From contig CALPVO020000202.1 in assembly GCA_943327025.2 (NCBI GenBank), forward strand, positions 1 to 5,133: a DNA stretch of 5,133 nucleotides, in the 5' to 3' direction. The number at the start of each line of letters is the position of its first letter. Positions within the stretch are counted from its first letter, which is position 1. The notes under the pieces were generated by a model, which was not told the origin of the DNA, made no database searches, and saw only the letters and a program-made list of their open reading frames with translations. This stretch comes from Janthinobacterium lividum (GTDB taxonomy: Bacteria > Pseudomonadota > Gammaproteobacteria > Steroidobacterales > Steroidobacteraceae). Positions 1 to 5,133 of this stretch are shown here, piece by piece. The translations under genes and the position numbers were made by a program.

Positions 1-921
1 GAAATCGTCGAGCGAAAGTTTGACGCCCGCCTCGCGCGCCATGGCCAGCAGATGCAATACGGCATTCGTGGAACCGGACAAGGCAATAGTGGTGACGATG
101 GCGTTTTCGAAAGCGGCGCGCGTCATGATCTGGCGCGGTGTCAGACCGGCGCGAACTAGGCGAACCGCGGCCTCGCCGGCCCGGCGACAGTCGTCGATTT
201 TGCTGGTGGAGACAGCTTCCTGCGCGCTCGAGTTGGGCAGACTCATGCCCAACGCTTCGATGGCAGAGGCCATGGTGTTGGCCGTATACATGCCGCCGCA
301 ACTGCCCGCACCGGGAATAGCGGTAATTTCTACGTCATGCAGCGTCGCTTCGGAGACTGTTCCGGCCGCTCGCCCACCGACGGCCTCAAAGACCGACACG
401 ATGTCCCGGCGGTGTGCGCCAGGACGAATGGTGCCGCCGTACACGAACACCGCCGGACGGTTCAGACGCGCGAGAGCCATGACGCAAGCCGGCATGTTCT
501 TGTCACAACCACCCACGGCCACCAAGCCGTCAAAACCCTGCGCACCGGCGACGACTTCAATGGAATCGGCGATGACCTCGCGCGACACCAAGGAATACCG
601 CATGCCTGGCGAGCCCATCGAAATGCCATCCGACACCGTAATGGTGTTGAACTGGCGACTCTTGCCGCCGGCAGCGTCAGCGCCGGCAGCGGCCGCAGCG
701 GCCAAACCGTCCAGATGGACATTGCAGGGTGTGATGTTCGACCACGTCGAGGCGATGCCGATGGAAGGCTTGGTGAAGTCGGCATCCGTGTAACCCACGG
801 CGCGCAGCATGGCGCGCGCCGGAGTTTGGGCGAGGCCATCTACCACGAGCCGCGAGTGAGCGCGCGGGTCGGCAGCGGACTTGTAGATGGCGCTACGGCG
901 CGGGGCAGTCTTGCGGGGCAT
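1..921 (-). CDS. ilvD: Dihydroxy-acid dehydratase, N-terminal 307 residues (3' end beyond window)
   Basis: Cytoplasmic iron-sulfur enzyme that dehydrates 2,3-dihydroxyisovalerate and 2,3-dihydroxy-3-methylvalerate to the 2-keto acids of valine/leucine and isoleucine synthesis. The minus-strand frame is open from the ATG at 921 to the window edge. Visible in the sequence: [10 protein letters not shown] (51-60), the cluster cysteine in ITPCN (Cys66), TVSDGISMG (95-103), [14 protein letters not shown] (107-120), GGCDKNMP (137-144; Cys139, the Mg ligand Asp140 and Lys141, which is carbamylated in the family), [14 protein letters not shown] (204-217; Cys208) and the family motif [11 protein letters not shown] (282-292). 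All three cluster cysteines are present. The motif spacing fits the shorter DHAD type rather than the E. coli type. The start is supported by a GAGG Shine-Dalgarno at 928-931. Family proteins are about 560-615 residues, so roughly half is missing because of the window edge, not a break. It lies downstream of the aminopeptidase on the same strand. Residues 2-9 are basic and unremarkable. Confidence 0.97.
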   Translation of the reverse strand, partial: MPRKTAPRRSAIYKSAADPRAHSRLVVDGLAQTPARAMLRAVGYTDADFTKPSIGIASTWSNITPCNVHLDGLAAAAAAGADAAGGKSRQFNTITVSDGISMGSPGMRYSLVSREVIADSIEVVAGAQGFDGLVAVGGCDKNMPACVMALARLNRPAVFVYGGTIRPGAHRRDIVSVFEAVGGRAAGTVSEATLHDVEITAIPGAGSCGGMYTANTMASAIEALGMSLPNSSAQEAVSTSKIDDCRRAGEAAVRLVRAGLTPRQIMTRAAFENAIVTTIALSGSTNAVLHLLAMAREAGVKLSLDDF

Positions 922-941
922 GAGTATCCTCGGGGAAGATC

Positions 942-969
942 AAAAAACTGGAGGGGGCGCCACCCTCAG
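942..969 (-). terminator. Possible weak intrinsic terminator between the aminopeptidase gene and ilvD
   Basis: Read on the minus strand, CTGAGGG pairs with CCCT(C)CAG, giving seven base pairs with one bulged C and a 7-nt loop. Six T residues follow at once (942-947). The T-run ends 20 nt before the ilvD ATG. It could end most aminopeptidase transcripts or lower readthrough into ilvD. Because it sits so close to ilvD, any ilvD promoter would probably lie upstream of it. I found no short Leu/Val/Ile-rich ORF before it, so attenuation of the leader-peptide kind is not supported. The short, bulged stem limits confidence. Confidence 0.4.
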
Positions 970-1028
970 GTAGCAGCCTGCCTATTGTGCCGATTATTGC
1001 GGTGCCAGGGGGCGGCCTCACTCAGCGT

Positions 1029-2486
1029 TCATACCGGCCCCGCGGTGCCATAGCGGGTTTCCAGCAGGCCGAATAGCGCTCGTACGCCCTGGGCTTCACC
1101 GCCGACCGGCCTTCCCGGTCGTTCCTTGGGATTCCAAGCGTACAAGTCGAGATGCAGCCAAGGGGTGCCTTCGCCGACAAACCGCTTCAGGAACAGGGCC
1201 CCCAACACGGCACCCGCAAAACCATTGGCGGAAGCATTGACCAGATCGGCCACGCGTGAACCCAAGTCATCTTCGTAACCCGGCCACAGCGGTAACTCCC
1301 AGAGCGGGTCGTGGGCGATGTCCCCGGCAGCGAGCGCAGCGCGCGCCAGTTCGCGGTCGTTGGAGAACATGGCCGGCAATTCCGGACCCAATGCTACGCG
1401 AGCAGCGCCGGTCAGCGTCGCCAAGTCCACAAGCAGATCGGGTTGCTCCTCATCCGCCATCGCGAGCGCGTCCGCCAACACCAGGCGTCCCTCGGCGTCC
1501 GTGTTCGTCACTTCAACGGTAATTCCTTTGCGAGTGCGTAGTACGTCGCCTGGACGAAAGGCATTGGCACCGATGGCGTTTTCGACCAATGGCAGCAATA
1601 CCCGCAACTGGACCGGCAAGCCGGCATCCATCACCAATGAGGCCAATGCCAAAGCCATGGCAGCTCCGCCCATGTCTTTCTTCATCAGCGCCATTCCGGA
1701 CGACGGCTTCAAGTCCAGCCCGCCGGTGTCGAAACAGACGCCCTTCCCCACCACTGTCACCCGCGGGCCACGCTGACCCCAGCGCAGCTCCACGAGCCGC
1801 GGTGCCACGGCAGCCGCACGGCCGACGGCGTGAATGGCAAAGCAGCGCTGTGCCAATAGTTCATCGCCCACCCATTGTTGCAGGCGAGCTCCAAACCGCG
1901 CTCCAACGCGGGCAGCCACACCAGCCAAATCGGCCGGCGAGAGGTCTTCCGCCGGCGTGTTGACGAGATCACGAGCGAGAGCATCGGCGGACGCCAAGCG
2001 CCGGATACGCGCGCGGTCGACACGCTCTGGCCAAACAAAGTGCACCTCACGGGGTGTTCCAACCAGCTGCCGATAGCGATCGAAACGATAGCGACCGAAC
2101 CCCACGCCAAGAGCAAAAGCGGCTGCGACTTCCGTGCCGCGGCAGTGAGCGGCTTCGCGCAAGTGATAAACGCCATTGGGCAGACGCTCTGGCAGCGCGG
2201 CAAACCACCATGGGGAGCAGCGTTCACCCGCCCCAACACGCCCCAACCCGAGAACGGCGCGGGCCACGCGCCCGCCAGCATCAGGCAGCAGCAGCACACG
2301 ATGACGCTCGGCACGAAAATGATTCACCTGCGCCCACTGCCGCCATGGCGTCGGTAATGCCGCTTCCCAAGCAGCGAGGCCGGCTTCGTCAACCAACTCG
2401 AGCTCAGTGCTATCGCCAGTCGCTACGGCATCCACCAGCGGGAGCCGATCGGTGGTGAAGGTTTCGGCAGTGGCATCGGGAAACAT
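1029..2486 (-). CDS. Leucyl aminopeptidase family protein (peptidase family M17)
   Basis: Predicted cytosolic two-metal exopeptidase, 485 residues, that removes N-terminal residues, classically leucine, from peptides; M17 enzymes are usually hexamers. The C-terminal catalytic domain carries the diagnostic residues. VGKGVCFDTGGLDLKP (246-261) gives metal ligands Lys248 and Asp253 and catalytic Lys260. KKDMGG (269-274) gives Asp271. The M17 signature NTDAEGRL (328-335) gives Asp330, Glu332 and Arg334. The N-terminal part, roughly residues 1-165, is variable as usual in the family. Residues 444-470 (HLDLYAWNPKERPGRPVGG and on) resemble the subgroup usually annotated only as leucyl aminopeptidase family protein, so no pepA or pepB symbol is assigned. 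The frame stays open to an ATG at 2669, but the ATG at 2486 is preferred. It has GAAGG five bases upstream (2492-2496), family-like sequence begins after it, and the longer form would run antisense through the ilvC leader ORF. The gene diverges from ilvC and precedes ilvD. Confidence 0.93.
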   Translation of the reverse strand: MFPDATAETFTTDRLPLVDAVATGDSTELELVDEAGLAAWEAALPTPWRQWAQVNHFRAERHRVLLLPDAGGRVARAVLGLGRVGAGERCSPWWFAALPERLPNGVYHLREAAHCRGTEVAAAFALGVGFGRYRFDRYRQLVGTPREVHFVWPERVDRARIRRLASADALARDLVNTPAEDLSPADLAGVAARVGARFGARLQQWVGDELLAQRCFAIHAVGRAAAVAPRLVELRWGQRGPRVTVVGKGVCFDTGGLDLKPSSGMALMKKDMGGAAMALALASLVMDAGLPVQLRVLLPLVENAIGANAFRPGDVLRTRKGITVEVTNTDAEGRLVLADALAMADEEQPDLLVDLATLTGAARVALGPELPAMFSNDRELARAALAAGDIAHDPLWELPLWPGYEDDLGSRVADLVNASANGFAGAVLGALFLKRFVGEGTPWLHLDLYAWNPKERPGRPVGGEAQGVRALFGLLETRYGTAGPV

Positions 2487-2513
2487 GGTGGCCTTCAGAG
2501 GGTGGAAAGCCAC

Positions 2514-2541
2514 AGCATAAACGGTTGACAGTCTTACCCAA
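2514..2541 (-). promoter_or_regulatory. Weak candidate promoter for the divergent aminopeptidase gene
   Basis: On the minus strand, TTGGGT (2541-2536) and TATGCT (2519-2514) are separated by 16 bp and match three and four of six consensus positions. Initiation would be near 2507, about 20 nt before the aminopeptidase ATG at 2486. The match is poor and rests mainly on position: some minus-strand promoter is needed in this short divergent gap. If real, it overlaps the plus-strand promoter, so RNA polymerase could occupy only one at a time. Confidence 0.22.
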
Positions 2542-2554
2542 ACATGTTGATATT
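2525..2554 (+). promoter_or_regulatory. Candidate sigma-70 promoter for the ilvC leader transcript
   Basis: A perfect -35 hexamer TTGACA (2525-2530) is followed, after 18 bp, by GATATT (2549-2554), which matches four of six -10 positions including the important second and last bases. Initiation would fall near 2561, about 19 nt before the leader ATG and about 255 nt before ilvC. The position suits an attenuated transcript, but the -10 is imperfect. An 8-bp palindrome, AACATGTT, lies at 2541-2548 between the two elements and could bind a regulator; nothing else supports that. Confidence 0.5.
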
Positions 2555-2579
2555 TCGATGTTTTCGCAGCGCAACAGAC

Positions 2580-2675
2580 ATGCACCCATACCTGCCTTCC
2601 AGCCGCTCGTTGGTACGACTTAGTGTCGTGCTTCCGCTCCTTACGGGGCGGTCGGGGCACGGCTCGCACGTCTGA
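2580..2675 (+). CDS. Leu/Val-rich attenuator leader peptide upstream of ilvC (31 aa)
   Basis: A short ORF, ATG at 2580 to TGA at 2673-2675, encodes 31 residues. Positions 11-21 read LVRLSVVLPLL: five leucines and three valines in eleven codons, with no isoleucine. The Leu codons there are TTG, CTT, CTT, CTC and CTT, and CTT does not occur in ilvC. It sits between a candidate promoter and a strong intrinsic terminator just before ilvC, as expected of a peptide whose translation senses charged Leu- and Val-tRNA and controls transcription into the operon; the peptide itself probably has no function. There is no good Shine-Dalgarno sequence, only CAGCGCAACAGAC before the ATG. Initiation may therefore be weak or depend on a short 5' end. 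No upstream in-frame alternative start is visible. The call rests on composition and context, not on homology. Confidence 0.75.
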   Translation: MHPYLPSSRSLVRLSVVLPLLTGRSGHGSHV

Positions 2676-2770
2676 AGGGGTCTCACCGGTTCAACCGGGC
2701 CCAACCCTGGCGACAGACACCGAAATCCATGCCCCGCAACGGCCACCAGGCCCGGTGCGGGGTTTTTTTT
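2613..2770 (+). promoter_or_regulatory. Predicted transcription attenuator of the ilvC-leuA transcript
   Basis: Alternative RNA pairings can be read by eye. A hairpin at 2613-2619/2625-2631 (seven pairs including one G-U, loop TTAGT) lies inside the control codons and could act as a pause signal. CCGGT (2686-2690) can pair with ACCGG (2694-2698) around a TCA loop. GGGCGGT (2646-2652) can pair with 2694-2697 and 2700-2702, leaving two bases bulged. ACCGGGCC (2694-2701) is perfectly complementary to GGCCCGGT (2749-2756), which includes the 3' half of the terminator. This last pairing excludes the terminator at 2732-2770. A ribosome stalled at Leu/Val codons 11-21 (2610-2642) would cover 2646-2652, free 2694-2701 and favour antitermination. 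The mechanism is inferred; only the complementarities are seen directly. Confidence 0.68.
2732..2770 (+). terminator. Intrinsic terminator in the ilvC leader
   Basis: CCCCGCA (2732-2738) pairs perfectly with TGCGGGG (2756-2762). An inner GGCC (2741-2744) pairs with GGCC (2749-2752) around the loop ACCA. Eight T residues follow immediately (2763-2770). This is a strong factor-independent terminator, 46 bp before the ilvC ATG and in the same direction, so it must be bypassed for ilvC to be expressed. It cannot serve the divergent aminopeptidase gene, which points away from it. Confidence 0.9.
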
Positions 2771-2816
2771 GACTTGTGATTAACGCGTCCCCAACGACGC
2801 CTCAACTGGAGCAACC

Positions 2817-3809
2817 ATGCGTATTTACTCGCAGAAAGATGTCGACCGCAAAGCCCTCAAGGGCGCCACAATCGCCGTGGTCGGCTATGGCAGCCAGGGC
2901 CGCGCCCACGCGCTGAACCTGAAAGAAAGCGGCTTCGACGTCGTCGTCGGCGTGCGCAAGGGCGGCGACAGTTGGAAGAAGGCGAAGAAGGACGGCCTCC
3001 GGGTCGCCGCTCCCGCCGACGCCGTCAAGGGTGCAGCGCTCGTCGCCATCCTGACACCGGACCTGGCCCAGCCTGCGGTGTACGCCGAGATCGAGAAAAA
3101 TCTCGCCCCGGGCACCGCGCTGCTGTTCGCTCACGGCTTCAACATCCACTTCAAGCAGATCAAGCCCCGCAAGGACCTCGACGTCGTCCTCATCGCGCCG
3201 AAGGGCCCGGGTGACCTCGTCCGCCGCCAGTACCAGCAGGGTCGCGGCGTGCCGTGCCTCATCGCCGTGGCGCAGGACGCCACCAAGAAGGCCAAGTCCG
3301 TGGCCCTCGCCTACGCGCACGGCATCGGTGGCACCCGCGGCGGTGTCCTCGAGACCACGTTCGCTGAAGAGACCGAGACCGACCTGTTCGGCGAACAGGC
3401 CGTGCTCTGCGGTGGCGCCACACACCTCGTCATGAAGGGCTTCGAAGTCCTCGTCGAGGCGGGCTACCAGCCGGAAGTGGCCTACTACGAAGTGCTGCAC
3501 GAACTGAAGCTCATCGTCGACCTGCTCCACGAAGGTGGCTTGGCGAAGATGCACCACTTCATTTCGGAAACTGCGAAGTGGGGTGCCCTGGTCAGCGGCC
3601 CGCGCGTCGTTAACCGTGCCGTCAAGGCCGACATGAAGAAGGTCCTCAAGGACATCCAGTCGGGCAAGTTCGCCCGTGGCTGGATCCGCGAGAACAAGTC
3701 CGGCAAGAAGAAGTACGCCAAGCGTATGCAGGCGGACCTCAACCACCCCATCGAGAAGGTGGGCAAGGATCTGCGCTCGCGCATGCCTTGGTTGGACGCG
3801 GGCCGCTAA
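2817..3809 (+). CDS. ilvC: Ketol-acid reductoisomerase, class I, NADP-dependent
   Basis: Cytoplasmic enzyme that isomerises and reduces 2-acetolactate and 2-aceto-2-hydroxybutyrate to the dihydroxy acids used by IlvD. It has 330 residues, normal for the short class I form. The N-terminal Rossmann domain has GYGSQG (23-28). The following loop has Arg47 and Ser52, which fits NADPH preference. AHGFNIH (105-111) carries the conserved His106. The C-terminal knotted domain has ETDLFGEQ (187-194; Mg ligands Asp189, Glu193), [14 protein letters not shown] (223-236; Glu225, Glu229) and [10 protein letters not shown] (247-256; Ser250). All key residues are present. Starts at an ATG with GGAG at 2808-2811, five bases upstream. 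Expression probably depends on the attenuator just upstream. Codon choice is strongly biased: Leu is CTC or CTG apart from two TTG, and Lys is AAG after the first 36 codons. That suggests high expression. leuA follows after 59 bp on the same strand. Confidence 0.98.
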   Translation: MRIYSQKDVDRKALKGATIAVVGYGSQGRAHALNLKESGFDVVVGVRKGGDSWKKAKKDGLRVAAPADAVKGAALVAILTPDLAQPAVYAEIEKNLAPGTALLFAHGFNIHFKQIKPRKDLDVVLIAPKGPGDLVRRQYQQGRGVPCLIAVAQDATKKAKSVALAYAHGIGGTRGGVLETTFAEETETDLFGEQAVLCGGATHLVMKGFEVLVEAGYQPEVAYYEVLHELKLIVDLLHEGGLAKMHHFISETAKWGALVSGPRVVNRAVKADMKKVLKDIQSGKFARGWIRENKSGKKKYAKRMQADLNHPIEKVGKDLRSRMPWLDAGR

Positions 3810-3822
3810 GGCCCTTTGGCGT

Positions 3823-3846
3823 GGCGGCCCGTGCAAACGGGCCGCC
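3823..3846 (+). repeat. Perfect 10-bp inverted repeat with GCAA loop in the ilvC-leuA spacer
   Basis: GGCGGCCCGT (3823-3832) and ACGGGCCGCC (3837-3846) are exact complements around GCAA, a GNRA-type tetraloop in RNA. No T-run follows (next bases CGCACTTAG), so it does not look like an intrinsic terminator. It begins 13 bp after the ilvC stop and ends 22 bp before leuA. Possible roles are protection of the ilvC 3' end, an RNA-processing site that gives ilvC and leuA different mRNA levels, or one copy of a dispersed genomic palindrome. The structure is certain; the role is not. Confidence 0.7.
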
Positions 3847-3868
3847 CGCACTTAGATGAGGAGTTTGG

Positions 3869-5133
3869 ATGATGACCACTTCGGACCGCGACGCAAACCG
3901 CGTCCTGATCTTCGACACCACGCTGCGTGACGGCGAGCAGTCCCCGGGCTGCAGCATGACGCTGCCGGAGAAGCTTCGGATTGCGCGGGCGCTTGCGGAC
4001 CTTGGCGTGGACATCATCGAGGCTGGCTTTCCCGTAGCTTCCAAGGGCGATTGGGAGTCCGTCAATACCATCGCACGTGAAGTGCAGGGCCCGATCATTG
4101 CCGGTCTGGCTCGCTGCAATGCCGAGGACATTGACCTCTGCTGGAAGGCCGTGAAGGATGCGGCGAAGCCGCGTATTCACGTTTTCCTTGCTACCAGCGC
4201 TATCCATCGCCAATACAAGCTGAATATGGCGAAGGAAGAAATCATCAAGACCGCCGTGGCGGGTGTACGCCACGCGCGAGCGTTGTGCAGCGACGTCGAG
4301 TTTTCGACGGAAGACGCGTCGCGGACGGAACTGGAGTTTCTCGCCGAGGTCGTCGAGGCCGTCGTTGCCGCAGGCGCCACCACTATCAATGTACCGGACA
4401 CCGTGGGCTATGCGGTTCCCGAGGAATACGGCGAGATCTTCCGCTACTTGAAGAAAAACGTTCGTGGTATCGACCCCGTGGTGCTGTCCGTGCATTGCCA
4501 CAATGACCTGGGCATGGCGGTGGCCAACAGCCTCGCCGGTGTCATGGGCGGCGCGCGGCAGATTGAATGCACCATCAACGGTATCGGTGAGCGCGCTGGC
4601 AATGCAGCACTCGAAGAGATCGTCATGGCGATGCGCGTGCGCGACCAGTTCTACGGCCTGCATACCAACATCGTTTCACAGAAGTTGTATCCGGCCAGCC
4701 GCTTGCTCAGCAGCATCACTGGCATGCCTATCCCGCGCAACAAAGCCATCATCGGCGAAAACGCGTTCGCGCATGAAAGCGGCATTCATCAGCATGGCGT
4801 GCTGAAGAACGCCAGCACCTACGAGATCATGCGCCCACAGGACGTGGGCCTGAACCGCAATAGCCTGGTACTCGGCAAGCACAGTGGTCGCGCCGCTTTC
4901 CGCGAACGTGTAACCACCCTGGGCTTTGAATTGACCGATGGTGAGCTAAACCGCGTGTTCGAGGACTTCAAGGCCCTCGCTGACACCAAGAAAGAACTGT
5001 TCGATGGCGACATCGAAGCCCTCGTATTGCGTTTGGCTCACGGCACCCACCTGGCGGCAGCGCATTGGGAACTGGGCACCATGTGGACCTCGGCCACTTC
5101 GGGCGCGCAAGCCTCGGCGGTGGTGCGTGTGAA
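3869..5133 (+). CDS. leuA: 2-Isopropylmalate synthase, first 421 residues (3' end beyond window)
   Basis: Cytoplasmic enzyme that condenses acetyl-CoA with 2-ketoisovalerate, the committed step of leucine synthesis, usually inhibited by leucine. The TIM-barrel catalytic domain begins with [13 protein letters not shown] (15-27; Arg20 and metal ligand Asp21). It continues with EAGFPVAS (51-58), [16 protein letters not shown] (175-190), [15 protein letters not shown] (207-221; metal ligands His209, His211) and [14 protein letters not shown] (237-250; Asn245). Subdomain residues HESGIHQHG (302-310) and LGKHSGR (335-341) follow. From about residue 395 the C-terminal allosteric domain begins ([13 protein letters not shown], 400-412). 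Family length is about 510-525, so roughly 100 residues lie outside the window. Two in-frame ATGs, 3869 and 3872, follow the strong Shine-Dalgarno GAGGAG (3858-3863); the first is chosen, but either could be used. Probably cotranscribed with ilvC. Its codon use is less biased, with AAT, TTG, CTT and GTA present. Confidence 0.97.
   Translation, partial: MMTTSDRDANRVLIFDTTLRDGEQSPGCSMTLPEKLRIARALADLGVDIIEAGFPVASKGDWESVNTIAREVQGPIIAGLARCNAEDIDLCWKAVKDAAKPRIHVFLATSAIHRQYKLNMAKEEIIKTAVAGVRHARALCSDVEFSTEDASRTELEFLAEVVEAVVAAGATTINVPDTVGYAVPEEYGEIFRYLKKNVRGIDPVVLSVHCHNDLGMAVANSLAGVMGGARQIECTINGIGERAGNAALEEIVMAMRVRDQFYGLHTNIVSQKLYPASRLLSSITGMPIPRNKAIIGENAFAHESGIHQHGVLKNASTYEIMRPQDVGLNRNSLVLGKHSGRAAFRERVTTLGFELTDGELNRVFEDFKALADTKKELFDGDIEALVLRLAHGTHLAAAHWELGTMWTSATSGAQASAVVRV

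Noticed and set aside
942..1028. Leader-peptide attenuator for ilvD analogous to that of ilvC
   Set aside because: There is a hairpin with a U-run, but the minus-strand gap holds no ATG-started short ORF rich in Leu, Val or Ile after the aminopeptidase stop.
20..1053. Plus-strand ORFs of 257 and 238 codons across the ilvD region
   Set aside because: They are shadows of ilvD, whose minus-strand frame is open from 921 to the window edge and carries all expected motifs.
2487..2669. N-terminal extension of the aminopeptidase frame by 61 codons to an ATG at 2669
   Set aside because: The extra residues do not look like family sequence, they run antisense through the ilvC leader ORF, and the ATG at 2486 has a Shine-Dalgarno-like GAAGG.
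2681..2702. Sequence around GGTTCAACC resembling a tRNA T-arm
   Set aside because: The pairing is a 5-bp stem with a 3-base loop, not a 7-base T-loop, and no acceptor, D or anticodon arm can be placed around it. It is better explained as part of the attenuator.
3823..3846. Intergenic palindrome read as a Rho-independent terminator of ilvC
   Set aside because: No T-run follows on the plus strand, and no A-run precedes it that would make a minus-strand terminator.
2802..3851. Long minus-strand ORF of 349 codons antisense to ilvC
   Set aside because: It mirrors a gene with strongly GC-biased third positions, which keeps the opposite frame open. Its translation shows no recognisable family, and ilvC is certain.
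3806..4663. Minus-strand ORF of 285 codons antisense to leuA
   Set aside because: Shadow of leuA, whose motifs are complete in the plus frame; the antisense product has low-complexity composition typical of shadows.
1..5133. Mobile element, CRISPR array, phage or defence genes
   Set aside because: No spaced direct repeats, transposase-like frames or terminal inverted repeats were seen. Every long real frame belongs to amino acid metabolism.

Overview
This window is a branched-chain amino acid (BCAA) biosynthesis region from a GC-rich bacterium. Short-type ilvD, class I short ilvC, ilvC and leuA on one transcript, and a leader-peptide attenuator point to a gammaproteobacterium, most likely of the Xanthomonadales (Xanthomonadaceae or Rhodanobacteraceae). 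That placement is inference from gene content and has not been tested by any search. Nothing suggests recent transfer: there are no tRNA genes, insertion sequences, CRISPR arrays or phage genes.

Layout. On the minus strand lie an M17-family leucyl aminopeptidase gene (2486 to 1029) and, downstream of it, the start of ilvD (921 to 1, running off the left edge). The 107-bp gap between them holds a small hairpin with a U-run. On the plus strand, diverging from the aminopeptidase, come a candidate promoter (about 2525-2554), a 31-codon leader ORF rich in Leu and Val (2580-2675), a strong intrinsic terminator (2732-2770), ilvC (2817-3809), a 59-bp spacer with a perfect 10-bp hairpin, and leuA (from 3869, running off the right edge with about four fifths of the gene present).

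How it works together. IlvC and IlvD catalyse consecutive steps shared by valine, isoleucine and leucine synthesis, and LeuA commits 2-ketoisovalerate to leucine. The leader and terminator before ilvC look like a classical ribosome-mediated attenuator: eight of eleven codons at leader positions 11-21 are Leu or Val, mostly codons that ilvC avoids. An 8-bp perfect complement between 2694-2701 and 2749-2756 would break the terminator. When charged Leu- or Val-tRNA runs short, a stalled ribosome would favour this antiterminator and let transcription enter ilvC-leuA. The aminopeptidase can release leucine from peptides, so the divergent arrangement places peptide salvage beside synthesis.

The genes themselves are ordinary and well conserved. 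The most interesting content is the unlisted leader peptide and attenuator, the direct ilvC-leuA junction without acetolactate synthase genes between them, and the two intergenic hairpins. I do not see a wholly new system here.
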